64,000 bases of DNA, taken from Bimastos eiseni (Eukaryota; Annelida; Clitellata; Crassiclitellata; Lumbricidae). Of the stretch, positions 47,736-59,757 are shown in pieces. Made by a program: the position numbers and the translations under genes. Position 1 is the stretch's first letter. Each line of letters starts with the position of its first letter. The notes beneath the pieces were generated by a model, which worked only from the letters and a program-made list of their open reading frames with translations, was not told the DNA's origin and did not search any database. Location of the stretch: contig OY365822.1 of NCBI GenBank assembly GCA_959347315.1, positions 14,770,519 through 14,834,518 of the forward strand, read 5' to 3'.

Positions 47736-47858
47736 TCACTGGAATCTTCGTATATCTAGAGAAGGCCTTCGATCTAATGTGGACAGATGAGCTGCTGTTG
47801 AAGCACAGCAGCACAATATCTTCGGTCAAATGTCCAACTGGATCCGGGACTTCCTGAC
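47736..47858 (+). repeat. Duplicated RT motif-A segment, copy 2 (original place)
   Basis: This copy is in the position expected for RT motif A (YLEKAFDLMW). It differs from copy 1 by a few substitutions and a one-base deletion that shifts the frame. Confidence 0.9.
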
Positions 47859-49325
47859 CGACAGACAAATCCGTGTCCGCGTCGGCTCAGAGCTGTCCGA
47901 TCTCTTCTTCGTGTAGAACGGAACCCCAGAGGGCAGTGTCATCAGCCCTTTGGTTTTCATCATCATGTTGAACGACATCCCGGAGCCACAGAACGACGTA
48001 AGGCTCTCTCTCTACGCGGACGACAGCGCCATCTGGAGGGCTGGTCCAAACCCGGAAGTGAATCGGCGTCATCTCCAAACCTACCTCGACCAACTCAAAA
48101 CCTATTTCGACAATTGGGGCTTCAAGGTGTCGTCAACCAAAACCAACGCCGTAGAATTCCATCACAACGGCACACCTGCAGCCCACCGACCGCTGAAGCT
48201 TGGGACCACTCCCTTGACCTACAACAAAAACGTCAAGTTCCTGGGGGTGATCTTCGACCAACATCTCACCTAGTGCGACCACATCAGCTACATCGCTGGT
48301 CGCTGCAATAAGCGCCTCAACCTGATACGCGCTATTGCGGTCTCGCACTGGGGAGCATCGAAAGACACCCTCCTGATGATATACCGTGCTCTCATCCGCT
48401 CCGTCATCGACTACGGCTGCGTCGCCTACGACAGCGCTTCCAGAAATCAGAAAAAGGTGTTTAGTACAATCCAGTACAAGGCACTGAGTTGTCGCTTCTG
48501 GAGCGCTCCGAGGAACGAGTCTGGCTGCACTGCAGGTAGAATGCAGAGAAGTGCCACTCGACCTACGGCGCAAACGGTTGATGATGGAGCTCATCACGAA
48601 GGTCAACGTGATCCCAAACCACCCGACGCAATCCATCATCAGCGGTCGGAAGCTGAAAAGCGCCAACGACGACACAGACCCCATCCGCAGGCCACCACGA
48701 AAGCTGCCGAATGAGCGACGGCTCATCGGTCCTGGCAGCTGAATTGGAGGCCATAAAGAGGGTTGTGGAATGGGCCACCAGCGCAGACGCACACCATCTC
48801 GTCATCTTTTCCGACTCCCTCGCCGCGATCCAGAGCGTTGAGCGACAGCAGTCCTCTGCCAGATCACAGCAGCTCACGGAGCTGCTTCACGTGCTGGACG
48901 CCTACGTTTAACGCACCCAGTCAGCCCCAACCCTGGTCTGGATCCCCGGACATATCGGCATCGAGGGGAACGAGACCGCTGACACCATCTGTAAGCGAGC
49001 GCTAAATAACGATGCCATCGCCATCCCGACGACGCTCGAGTTCCAGGAAGCTCGAGCGATGTATAAAGGCTGTGGGGCCGCCATCCGACCGCGAACTGTG
49101 ACGAGTGCGGTGACGTCCAGGAAACCGTGCGCCACTTCCTGCTGGAGTGCCCGACCCAGGTGGGCCTCCAGGACGAACTCATCCGGGTGTGCGCACGGAA
49201 TAACTGGCCATGCCAACTGAGCACCGCACTCAGTCAAGCCAGCTGCTTGGACACCATCTACAAGTGGCTGGCAGTTTCTGGTCGGATGATGTAGGACTCC
49301 TGACCTGTAAATAGACAATAAACAA

Positions 49326-50059
<734 letters not shown>

Positions 50060-50111
50060 GCAGTTGGCTGACGGTCGGTCGTTCGTCCGCTGTGACGACG
50101 ACGACGAAAAC

Positions 50112-50127
50112 GGCCCTTTTCAGGACC
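50112..50127 (+). promoter_or_regulatory. Degenerate histone 3' stem-loop
   Basis: GGCCCTTTTCAGGACC sits 52 nt after the H4 stop; one stem base is mutated (GGACC for GGGCC). An AAAGAAATC purine-rich element follows at about 50141, like the histone downstream element bound by U7 snRNP. Confidence 0.8.
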
Positions 50128-51122
50128 AAAAAATACATACAAAGAAATCGTCTTACGACGACTAGCTAAGTCTGTTAAAACTAAACAGAAAAGGAAACCA
50201 CCTTTAATCCACACACCGCTCTGAGACCCCCCCCCCCCCGAAATCACAAAATAAAATGAGATATGTCCCATCTATATAGACCTGCCTCCCGTCATGTCTC
50301 TCTCTGCCATGTCCGTCGTTCTTGTGAATAACCATTCATTCATTCATTCATTCATTCATTCATTCATCCGTCCGTCACAATAGGGAAGTTACATTGATGC
50401 AAAGATTAATCCCTAAATAGAAGCTGGAATGAATGGACGTGGTTAATTGCACGATTCCTCTCATCGATACACCTTCCATATAAGTGTGATTCTTTTCATA
50501 TCAGTCAAGCAAGCACCGCTTCTAACGGAATTCTTTTCACCTGTCGACCTCTTAGTTTAACAACATATATTTCATCTTCTAATTAAAGAAGGATTCTTTT
50601 AATTTTTACACCTTCCATTTCAGCTAGAATAATGTCCGGTAGTCCATCTTCCACTTCAAATTGTCTGGACGCTATTTTCTCGGGGGCGGGTGCCATCGAG
50701 CTAAGTTAAACAGCACGAATTTCGTTTCAGGTTCGTCTTCTGTATGCTCGTCGTCAAATCGTAACCTCGATCAATGTAAAGCACCCATCCATGTGTTTAC
50801 CTGCTTACTAGCTTACCTAGGCCACATTTTTTACTAAGCCTACGACAGGCACCAAAACAAGCACGGCGACTACAGACAGACAGGGAAGGCGTGCAGGCAG
50901 ACAGTAGAGAGGAGACGAGACGACGACGACGATGGTGGTGGTGGTTGCAGTTTAACGACGCTCTGTCATAACATAGATCGTTAGCGTCGCCCTCATCCTT
51001 TTCCGAGGCCTTGGACTGGCACTGTCACGGTCCAAACAGTGGCGGCGGCGGAGTTTAGACGAGACAAGGCGAGGCGGTCGGCCTATACGCACAACCCTCA
51101 ACTACGTCCGCGCCCGATCTGA
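50128..51122. other. Intergenic; C-run, (CATT)n and a recurring motif
   Basis: A run of C at 50227-50239, (CATT)n at about 50335-50367, and GTTTAACGACGCTCTG at about 50950. No gene is recognised. Confidence 0.5.
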
Positions 51123-51450
51123 GTGTATAACCACAGTTTCCGAACTTTTTTCCGGGAGGTTCAGATAACCAGACTACGCCTGGGGTGCGTAATGTTAAAC
51201 GAACCGCTTCATAAGATGAGGATGCACCCTGACGGGAAATGTGAGAACTGCAAAGTACCTGATACCATAGATCACCTTCTCTTGGGCTGCTCAAGACGCA
51301 ACATCAGCAGTATAATACGACAACGGTGCGCCGCACTAAAAGTGGAGTGCAGCATAAAAAACATCCTGCAAAACCAGGAACTGCAGAAACTGGTATATAA
51401 TAAAATTCGGGAAATATGGGAGGGTAAAATTAAATAAATAAATAAAAGGA
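51123..51450 (+). mobile_element. C-terminal fragment of an RNase H-bearing LINE
   Basis: A 104-codon frame has TRLRLGCVMLNEPLH then CENCKVPDTIDHLLLGC, the zinc-binding C-terminus that follows RNase H in I-clade LINEs. A TAA and an (AAAT)n tail at about 51434-51449 mark the 3' end. Confidence 0.75.
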
Positions 51451-51729
51451 AACTATAACATAACCAAGATTAGAAGATTCTTTATCTTGTTTAATTGCAA
51501 TTTCTGTTAGTGCCATTATACATGTAGCTAGCGTTGGCATATTTGTCATGAGTACTTTCAATACCCGGATGTTCTTTGACCTTGTTTGATTTTGATACTA
51601 TTGTTTATACATTATGTAAGCTACTGTGCGTTTAGCTGGTAGTCTCTATAAAGAATATTCTTACTTACCTATTAAATTACTTTGCATTGATTGTGCTAAT
51701 TAAATGCTTATACAATGACGTGATAATTA

Positions 51730-52170
51730 ATATTGACCTCATATGAATCATTTCATACATATACATGCATATATGACAAAATTAATGTTAATGGAGTTGT
51801 ATAAGCAAGTTAAAGTGAGCAATTTGAGACTTTATACCTTGGTATAATATGATAAACGAATGTTATAAACATACATTTTATGAAAATATTTCTGTAGTAA
51901 TGTTTGATAGAATAAGAACACTATAGAAAAAACTCATGCTAAAAAGATTCTTTAAAAGTTTGATGATTACATAATGTACATAGATATTGGTCATGAACAT
52001 TTCTTGATGCAAATATTAATGCAAATATTGTTACAAATTAATGATATGCCATATCACATGTGCTATTGATGTTGTTAACTACATTATTATTTATGTTGTA
52101 AAATAATGAACACTAATGACAGTGTAAATTTCAGACACTTTCGAATAGTGTCTGTCGGGAGCTATGAATT
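51730..52170 (-). mobile_element. Second inverted 3' end of the I/Jockey-like LINE
   Basis: Reverse complement of about 9820-10080 and closely similar to 41700-42115, but without the palindrome. The shared homology with the 42-kb copy continues through AATTGTCGTCAACGGCCATA (about 52197) beyond the LINE part, so the two loci descend from one composite. Confidence 0.75.
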
Positions 52171-52240
52171 TATTTTAACTGTGTTGTAAATGTTTCAAAT
52201 TGTCGTCAACGGCCATAGATGTAATATGACGACGTTAAAC

Positions 52241-52984
52241 TATGGATTAATAATAACAAAGATCACTGCGAACTTCAGGTACATACCTTCAAGCCTTCAC
52301 AAGATTTTGTCAATAAAGCTCTTAATTCGTCCATTAGAACGTGGGTACATTACTCTGCTTGATAATTATTACGAATGGCATGAAGTTACGAACTGCTTGA
52401 TATGCCTCCTAAGCTAACTCAAACGCTTTTAAGATGTCGTGAACATTTCTTTATTACTCACAAGACACTTTAGACACCTTTATAAGACTGGATCTGTTCC
52501 TTTTTACACCGAACTCTGCTCAGGGTATCGTAAGAAACAATTGTTCATGAATTTATGAAAAACGAAATTTCAGCGGATTTATTACAAGGGTGTGAGTTAG
52601 GTGTGAACGCAATGTTTGGACATGCGGACCGGACTCTCCCGTACTCAATAATATCTTGAGATTTTTTTGCATATATTTAGGGAGAAAGCAAATTTAGGCC
52701 TAAAGCGTTTGGAATGGTTGACAATATAACGACGCGGTCTAGTTTTCGCCTAAAACTAGAATTGCTAGAATTGTGACCCATCTTCTATTTTTTATACTTA
52801 GCAAGATTTAACAAATATAAAGGCGAATGACAATGACTCAAATGCAGAAACCCAAAAGGGCCTGACTTAGCCCCCGCTTTCAATTAAAATTTCAAATTAC
52901 CTACTAAATAATGTTAAATAGCATATCAGAAGTCAAACAAAGAAACTAGTCTTAATAAATTATAGGCGCAGAAATTATAGGATT
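52241..52984. other. Intergenic; one motif pair, otherwise unrecognised
   Basis: AAGATGTCGTGAACA at 52431 and TTAGACACCTTTATAA at 52470 form an inverted copy of the recurring motif pair. Confidence 0.4.
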
Positions 52985-53636
52985 GGTGGAGAGTGTTTAA
53001 AAGGTGTCCAACGAGAGCCGCGCATAATGAAAATTTTATTCATTCATTTGGAAATGGAGGCTATAGCGAGGGCGGTAGAATGGCGTTCACAACTATCATA
53101 ATTGATATCGTTATCGTTCAGATAGCCTTGGAGTGAAACAGAGCCTGGAGCGCCAATAGTCTGGGGCTCGTCTACGCAGCACGCAGACCTCATGATGACA
53201 AACGGACCGACATGGCTGTGGTAATTATGCTATACCATCTTAATTAATAAATCAATACCATATTGATTTTAATATTATGATACCTAGATATATCTTCATA
53301 ACAGATGAGAGGTAGTCGCAATTCAACAACTGCATGTGTGGCACGGTGAATTGCAGCTAATCGTGCTATGTCAATGGCCTGCAAAATGGAAAAAATCATT
53401 TAAGGAGATTATAAATTGTTATATACAAATCTGGTATTGTCCCATTTCAAATCCTTTTATGGAAAACTGGAAAACTATGACAATTGTAAACGATGCATTC
53501 TACGCCACTGGATTTCGCTAAAGCACTTAATATCACAAAAGGCTCCCTTTAAACAGCAACCAACCGAAGGAATCCTGTTCTTTTAACATATTGTAACGCG
53601 CGAATCGTATTAAACACCTTTTTAACGCTCTCCACC
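52985..53636. mobile_element. 652-bp element with about 42-bp imperfect inverted ends
   Basis: GGTGGAGAGTGTTTAAAAGG at the left and, reversed, GGTGGAGAGCGTTAAAAAGG at the right begin inverted repeats that continue through a GCGCG-containing part. The ends include the AAAGGTGT word of the recurring motif. Interior frames have no match; no target duplication is obvious. Confidence 0.7.
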
Positions 53637-53670
53637 TGGGCTATTTTACGGTCTTAGCCAGTCTTCAACT

Positions 53671-54190
53671 GTTTTACAGGACGTGATACAGTATCAAGTT
53701 TTGCAAATAAAGGTAGAAAAACAGCCTGGCAAGCCTGGATTTCCTATCCTGTTGTCACCGAAGCATTTCTAAACCTTTGCGAAGTAAGAGATGACGTTGA
53801 TGAAATAACTATGTCGGTACTAGAACGGTTTGTAATAATCACGCTAACAACTCTTTACTATGAAATCACGGACACTAGAATTATTACCGCCTACGTCAGA
53901 TGCATTCATTCAACATGTCAAAAGAACAGTTCTTCAAGGAGTCCACTGTTGGGGTCATTGCTTCGATGAACAACCTCAACTGTGCAACTCTAACCAATGG
54001 GGATGGACTAAGGATAGTAACAGCTGGACTCCTTTGTGGAGAATGCTTCCAGAGGCATGAAAGATTTGCAGAGAATTGATACATTGTGCATTTAAAAAAG
54101 GATGCACAACCAGGAGATGTAACTGTTTGAAAGCAAATCTTTTATGCACAGCTTTGTGTGAATGTGATGGCTAGTGTAATCGACTGTGAT
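53671..54190 (+). pseudogene. Transposon-associated CXC-domain protein relic
   Basis: The plus frame reads FTGRDTVSSFANKGRKTAW, then WISYPVVTEAFLNL and MSVLERFVI, jumps a frame, and continues LELLPPTSDAFIQHVKR and WGWTKDSNSWTPLW. After a TGA a Cys-rich tesmin/TSO1-like CXC tail follows (CAFKKGCTTRRCNC). This order is familiar from many uncharacterised, apparently transposon-borne invertebrate proteins. The segment between LERFVI and the LPPT block is shortened. It starts just outside the 52.99-53.64 kb element. Confidence 0.65.
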
Positions 54191-55519
54191 CAACTGAATT
54201 TATTGCTTTAATTTTATATTAGCTTAATGGTAACTATTTATTGGGCTGGTTGTAAAAGCATTTTACAACTATATTTTATATTTCAAATACAGAATGCTTT
54301 GAAGGTATTTGAAATATAAGTAAAATACTGGGACTAATATTGTATTCAAACTACAGAAGTTTTAATGTATTTGAAATAAGTTACCTGTGATTACTTTTCA
54401 AGACTTATTTAATAACGTTTATTTTTGGTCTGAACACTGGTTGCAGATTGTCAATTAATGCATAGCTATTGGTATTAATAATTAGCTTAATTTAATTTCA
54501 TGCTCACAACATGCTTACAAGTGCATTATGAACTGATTATAACACATTATTTCAGGAGTAGAATTTCATTGTTGGCAATGGCTGTCATGCAAGGAGCCCA
54601 TCACGTTATAATCTTTTATGCATGTAACTTCAATGATTATTTGCCTACAGATATGTACTAAAACAACTATTGGTATACTTGGTCAGTTGTAATGAAATTC
54701 TTTGCTTGGGATGGTACTTGCCATTGTGACCTATCACTGTTAATCACAGATTAATATTATCAGTACTAATAGTATTAATAGTCATTATTATTATGACTAA
54801 TACAATATCATAATCACCATGTTATTACTGTTACAACTATCATTTCATTATCTCTACTTGCACTAGTCAATATATTATTTTAAATAATATTTGGGCTACC
54901 AAGCATTATGAAAACTTGCCTTGTATGTGACATGTAATGTACTGCTGTTAATACTTGTACTTAATGATAGCTTATATCTATGCTCCGTGTTGATGTTAAA
55001 GTTTCTCACTGCTAGCCTTCTAGTGTTTTTACTCAGGTTAATGGAGTTTGCACTTTTCCACCACCTATACATATTTCTCAGTTGAGACATTGCACTAGTT
55101 TGATTAGATAATAACATGGACTCAAAAGCTAGGCCTATTTGAGATTACTGTAGGCCTACAGAGTATATTAATTTATACATAGTATAATCATTATAAACGT
55201 ATAATTTGTACAGAATATAATTATAAGTGTATAATGTGTAGCTTTAAGGAAAATTTTGAAAAAATTAAAAAACTTCTCAGAATTGAAAAACATTAAAATA
55301 ATTTTTTCATTTCTCAAGATGTTAGTATATCAGGTTATCATCAGCTTTGTTCTCTGATTCTAAATATGTCATTCTTTTGCTTCTACTCCCAATTTTAACA
55401 ATTCTACACTAAGAAAACCAACTACAAGGTATAATTAAGCTTTGCATGAGTTTGAGAATTCTATTAACGTTGGCCTGTAGATTACACTTATATAGCGTTG
55501 GTCGTATGCATTTCAAGGT
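54191..55519. other. AT-rich intergenic, nothing recognised
   Basis: A minus frame at 55117-54896 (73 codons) has ordinary composition but no family resemblance. Confidence 0.4.
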
Positions 55520-55536
55520 GTCGAAGGAGCTCAATG

Positions 55537-55990
55537 TCATGTTTCGTCATCTATTATACTCATCGTATTCTTATAATTTCCTGCTCCTTTGTTTCTCCCT
55601 TTTCCCAGCGTCTTGATCCTCTCATATACCAGATCGTGTCTTCCCTTCACTTGTAGAGCTTCTAGTTCCTCGCACTGTTTCTCCCAATACTCTTCTTTAG
55701 CTTTATCGGTTGTCCTTCTCAGTTGGTTATTCAGCCTCTTATATTCCTTCTTTGCTTTCTCTGTGCTCTGATGTTTCCATTTTCTTCTCTTTTCCATGTT
55801 ATTCATCATCTCCTCCGTGATCCATGTTTTTTTCGGTCTCGGGCCTTCTTGTAGTCAGTACTAGTCACACAGTCTTTCTTGTTTCTTCTATCATCACCTT
55901 CTTTAGTCTAAGCCATCTTTCGTCCGTTGAAGCCTCTTTTTCTAGTTTTGTCATCTTTTCTTCGCATCAAAGATCGTTTTCAGAAATTAT
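55537..55990 (-). mobile_element. LINE linker region between endonuclease and RT (RTE-like)
   Basis: On the minus strand MTKLEKEASTDERW leads, after a short shift, to a charged coiled-coil-like frame (55809-55537) with NNQLRRTTDKAKEEYWEKQC and GRHDLVYERIKTL. This charged linker is typical of endonuclease-RT proteins often labelled craniofacial development protein 2-like. Neither the endonuclease nor the RT itself is present. Confidence 0.6.
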
Positions 55991-56476
55991 CACGAAGAGA
56001 CTGCCAGAAATGATAGAGGTAGAGAAAAGATTAGGGAAAGATCAATAGGGATAGGAACAAGAGACACAATGGCTTTGTAAAAATACTAACGGAAAAAAGC
56101 ATACAAAATGGACAGGAAGTATTCATATGCTTTGCAGTTTAAAAAAATTATTGGAACTATGCTTTTGTAACTTCGTTTCGTCAAGCAGTCGGTCGCAGTT
56201 CCCTCAGTTCGTCAATTCAGTCAACAATTCCACCTCCAACTATTGCTACAGTTAAGCAACCTTTCTTCTGAACTTATATGATGTTGCGAGAATGGAGGGG
56301 TATTGGGTAGCGCTTTGTCTGTAGTGTACTTATTATTCCTAGTGCTAGCCTAAAATATTTAGTTTGCTATGAAGTAGGCCTATGAACTAGACCTACTTCA
56401 ACCTAAAAATAATAAAAATATGCAAAACAGAAGTCAAATGCTTTGTTAGACCTATATATAATATATGTAGTAGATC
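55991..56476. other. Intergenic, nothing recognised
   Basis: Short AT-rich stretch between a LINE fragment and the polyadenylation signal of the minus-strand ankyrin gene. Confidence 0.4.
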
Positions 56477-56482
56477 TTTATT
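56477..56482 (-). promoter_or_regulatory. Polyadenylation signal of the ankyrin-NTase gene
   Basis: AATAAA on the minus strand lies 24 nt beyond the distal TAA (56506-56508). Confidence 0.55.
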
Positions 56483-56733
56483 GCAGTACATAAGACTTGG
56501 ATTAATTAGCTGGAGCTACGAGAAGACAGCTTTCTAATGAATTCTTTTCTATCAAATTGCTCCCAGTTTGAATCAGGATTCGCATTAAGCAGTTCTTCCG
56601 GAATTTTGTTAGGAATTATAGGAATATCAATTGCAGTATCATCTGAGCACAGGTCAGGGTAGATTCCAAAAGACACAGAGTATGTTAAAGAGACATTGAT
56701 CTAATCGTTTTCATTGATTTTTGTCAAAACCTT

Positions 56734-57978
56734 CTATTTACTGACTGTTGGGACTGTCTGTTTGAAAGATGGCACGAAGTAACAAGGATAAACGCAGCGA
56801 CGAGAAAACTCTGTGAAGCAAAACATAATCCTCTCGACCCAGAAGGCGAGTTGCTTCGGAGTGATTTCGTCTTCATGCCTTGTTTGACTTATATTTCGGG
56901 CATTTAGAGCCTCCATGCAAAAGAGAAGACAATTCTTCAATTGATATGTAATTTTCCGATAAGAATAAAGTATAATCTTGCAAACTAAGTATGCTGCCTT
57001 TGTTAAAGGCGGACTTTCTTTTATGATTCGACTTTCTAATGGAGCAAATGAAATTCTGGCAACTGTTTCGGGAATGGGAAGTTTAATGCAGTTTGTCTTG
57101 AACGAATCAAAACGTGGCCCATCAAAGACCATCGTAGAACCATTTGCCTGCACATTAGGGTTAATGCCGACTGGTATTGGATCTTCCGATAACCAGCCAA
57201 TCACGAGAACACAAGCAACAACGTCAATTGAAATGTCAACAAACAATAAGTCGCCCTCTCCATCCTCTATGGGACGAATCATTCTTAGCTTCAAGGTCTT
57301 ACACATAGCACCTGGCGTTTCAGATTCCTCTTCATCTTTATAGTCATATTCGAAATAATGTTCGTTTTGCCAAAATTTAGGGTCCTTTAAAACTTCTTCT
57401 ACAAGAATCTTGAATATGGAATTAACTTCATTACACAGTAAATACTGATCTTCGTTGAAGAAACAGCCAAACCTCTCATCACTTGGTCGCTTTGGATCAT
57501 CAGTTGGCTTCCGTTTCAGTTGAAAGTATCCCTTCGGACACAATGGATGAGGAAAAGCTTCGCAAAGTTGGCTGAGTTTAATCAGTCTGAAGTTAAAATC
57601 AAAGTCTGCTGAAATGACAACTCTTGTTTCCTCTTCAGCACTTCCAACTAAAGTCGGTTGGGACTCAAATCGATCGTCCTTTTCGTTTATGCCATTCGCC
57701 AATCGCTCAATGAAGTTTTTTAGTGATGGCTTGAGTTGGTTTAGGCGTCCGTTGAGGCGAAATAATTCATTTTGGTTCCAAATCTTCCAAATTGCTTCTT
57801 CTGACGATTCTTTATGGCGAGGTGATTGGGAGATAATTCTAATCGTTTCGACCAGTCTTTGCCTAGTTAATTCTGTCACCCGGTTTGGGTTGAGTTCTTG
57901 AGCAATATCTATTGGCAAGTAAAGCGCCTTATCTCCGATTGGCAAATTCCTTACGTTGTTTTCGTTGACTTTTAACAA
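56734..57978 (-). CDS. Mab-21/cGAS-like nucleotidyltransferase domain (longest intact part)
   Basis: The frame has no ATG at its start; it continues ankyrin coding from upstream. A helical spine (KPSLKNFIERLAN, about residue 83-95) precedes the NTase signature: GSAEEETR at 112-119, DFDF with acidic residues 125 and 127, and the third acid in VDISIDVVAC at 252. A C-terminal helical region (LTKAAYLVCKIILYS ... LKNCLLFCMEAL) matches the Mab-21 C-lobe. In cGAS and cGLRs this triad binds two metals and makes a cyclic dinucleotide after ligand sensing; some Mab-21 proteins are inactive. All three acids present suggests the ancestor was active. No zinc-ribbon like that of vertebrate cGAS is seen. 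Confidence 0.75.
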   Translation of the reverse strand: MLKVNENNVRNLPIGDKALYLPIDIAQELNPNRVTELTRQRLVETIRIISQSPRHKESSEEAIWKIWNQNELFRLNGRLNQLKPSLKNFIERLANGINEKDDRFESQPTLVGSAEEETRVVISADFDFNFRLIKLSQLCEAFPHPLCPKGYFQLKRKPTDDPKRPSDERFGCFFNEDQYLLCNEVNSIFKILVEEVLKDPKFWQNEHYFEYDYKDEEESETPGAMCKTLKLRMIRPIEDGEGDLLFVDISIDVVACVLVIGWLSEDPIPVGINPNVQANGSTMVFDGPRFDSFKTNCIKLPIPETVARISFAPLESRIIKESPPLTKAAYLVCKIILYSYRKITYQLKNCLLFCMEALNARNISQTRHEDEITPKQLAFWVERIMFCFTEFSRRCVYPCYFVPSFKQTVPTVSK

Positions 57979-58230
57979 TTCTCGTAGCTGCTTAAGATCT
58001 TTAGGTGTATGTCCCTGTTTGTCTTTAGTATTTTCATCAGCTCCTTACTGGATGAGAAGCTCGTACAGATCCTTCCTTTCTGCGTAATGTAACGGGGTTT
58101 TTCCATACATGTCACATGCGTCTACGTTTGACCCTATTTCTGATAACACCCTGATGACGTTTAGGTTGCGCTGCTGCATGTTGTGGACGATGTTGGCACG
58201 GCAGCATAGTGAAGTGGAGTTCTTCCTTTG

Positions 58231-59757
58231 TCATCTACTGCATTGGCCAAATGTTTGAAATTCTCTAGCCCTAGAAGAATTCCGTGCACGATTAAGTCGA
58301 ATCTTGGAAGGTATTGTGATTGTGGGAGTTCCTTCACATCTTTTTTCTGCTTCATACGAAATGTGACAGATAATTAATCGATGAAGTGGGTTTCGACCTC
58401 TCTTGTCCACTTCGATTGGCGCTCCATCTTCTGGTTCTAGTGACTTTCGAATGGCACTACGATTCTTAAGTGCTTCGAGAATCGCTTTTGTAATTCGTTT
58501 CGAAATCATCACTGCTAAATCAAGTGGCGTATTTCCTCTTAAGTCTACGGCATTCACATTAGTTCTGTCATTTTTCAGCAACAACATAACCACTTCTTCT
58601 GTAAACCGAATTATTTCTTTGTAACATTCAATAGTAATCTGTAGCTTTCCAATAACTGTATTTGGATCGACAGTTTCCTTTCCCCAGTTAGGCTTATCCT
58701 TGCTACCAATCTCAAGAGAATTTACCAAGTTAAATGTTAGTTTACAAAGCTCCTTGTAAAAGTAATGCAAATGAAACCAGTTCCTATTTGGCTCATAGAT
58801 GGCTGCGTGTAAGGCTGTACACCTACAATAGTCGTACAAATTAACGGAAGCTTTATGGCTTAGCAGCAGTCGCACTACGGAGTCATAATGTCCTTCGGCT
58901 GCTTTTATCAAAGCCGTCGCTCCATATTCGTCTCTTGCGTCAATATCGAGTTTTATTTCTGATATTTCTTCAAAGTCAAACAACGTTTGAATGACATCAA
59001 GACAACCCCTCTTAGAAGCAATAAGCAAAGGTGTTTCGCCAAAAGAATTTTTCAGGTTGAGATCTGCTCCTTTCTCTAATAACAATTGTATCACGTCCTT
59101 TATGATACTATTCTGCAAACTTTGCCAGTTTGCGTCATCACTAAGACTACCAGAAAAGAAATTCACATCATTCTGCCAAATGATATCGTGAAGGAACGTA
59201 TTTAAAAACATATCTTGGTGGTTGACATTTAAGTTGTTCGAGTTAATTAGAGATTGTGCGATTTCTTTAAAACCCATCCTGCCTTTTATAGCGTCACTTT
59301 GAGTAGCGTATGTGAAATACCCAGGTCGTATTTCCTTTATTATGGAACGAAAGCTCTTTGCACAATCTGCTTCTGTGTACATACATTGATCTACACTAGG
59401 TACTAACTTAACCATTTTCGAGTCATTCGAAATCATCCATAGTGGCATATTTATTTCTGTGTAAACTATTTCAGCAGAAACACGTCGTCCATCAGTTTTT
59501 AGAAATTCAACTCTCTTGGAATTCTCTTGAAGTTTCTCCCCTTCTATTGCTAATTTCTCATAAATACTGCGGCTGTGTTTCAAAATGACCTTAACAACTT
59601 CAGTGTGACCTACTTTGATGGCAGCGTGCAATGGTGTAGCATATTTTCCAGGGATATCTACGAAATCGCAAACGCCACGGCGCATTAATAAATCAGAGAC
59701 AGCTGCATGACCAGTTTTGGCTGCAAGGTAAAACGATGTTTCGGGAGTTTGCTTCAT
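58231..59757 (-). CDS. Ankyrin-repeat region (longest intact part)
   Basis: 508 codons with clear TPLH-type repeats near both ends: YLAAKTGHAAVSDLL and ATPLHAAIKVGHTEVV first, then GETPLLIASKRG, GATALIKAAEG, CTALHAAIYE, GNTPLDLAV and RNPLHRLI. A non-repeat insert of about 120 residues (YTEINMPLWM to FSGSLSDDANW) separates the first pair from the rest. Ankyrin stacks are protein-binding scaffolds. The ATG at 59755-59757 is internal, because similarity to ankyrin repeats continues upstream in other frames. Confidence 0.8.
   Translation of the reverse strand: MKQTPETSFYLAAKTGHAAVSDLLMRRGVCDFVDIPGKYATPLHAAIKVGHTEVVKVILKHSRSIYEKLAIEGEKLQENSKRVEFLKTDGRRVSAEIVYTEINMPLWMISNDSKMVKLVPSVDQCMYTEADCAKSFRSIIKEIRPGYFTYATQSDAIKGRMGFKEIAQSLINSNNLNVNHQDMFLNTFLHDIIWQNDVNFFSGSLSDDANWQSLQNSIIKDVIQLLLEKGADLNLKNSFGETPLLIASKRGCLDVIQTLFDFEEISEIKLDIDARDEYGATALIKAAEGHYDSVVRLLLSHKASVNLYDYCRCTALHAAIYEPNRNWFHLHYFYKELCKLTFNLVNSLEIGSKDKPNWGKETVDPNTVIGKLQITIECYKEIIRFTEEVVMLLLKNDRTNVNAVDLRGNTPLDLAVMISKRITKAILEALKNRSAIRKSLEPEDGAPIEVDKRGRNPLHRLIICHISYEAEKRCEGTPTITIPSKIRLNRARNSSRAREFQTFGQCSR

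Larger units (their letters stand above)
45630..49325 (+). mobile_element. I-clade LINE with RNase H, nearly complete ORF2, decayed
   Basis: From left to right: ORF1 C-terminal zinc knuckle (CAACGGPHLAM, about 45670), a Thr/Pro-rich stretch, endonuclease (IICIQETWLKTN at about 46345; GDFNAHS at about 46660), linker (SVPYWTDEC, about 47090), RT with YADD at 48012-48023, RNase H (48711-48990, with FSDSLAAIQS and VWIPGHIGIEGNE) and a C-terminal Cys cluster (CGDVQETVRHFLLECP, about 49100). More GC-rich than its surroundings. Frameshifts and stops prevent function. A 125-bp part of the RT is duplicated. Confidence 0.9.
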
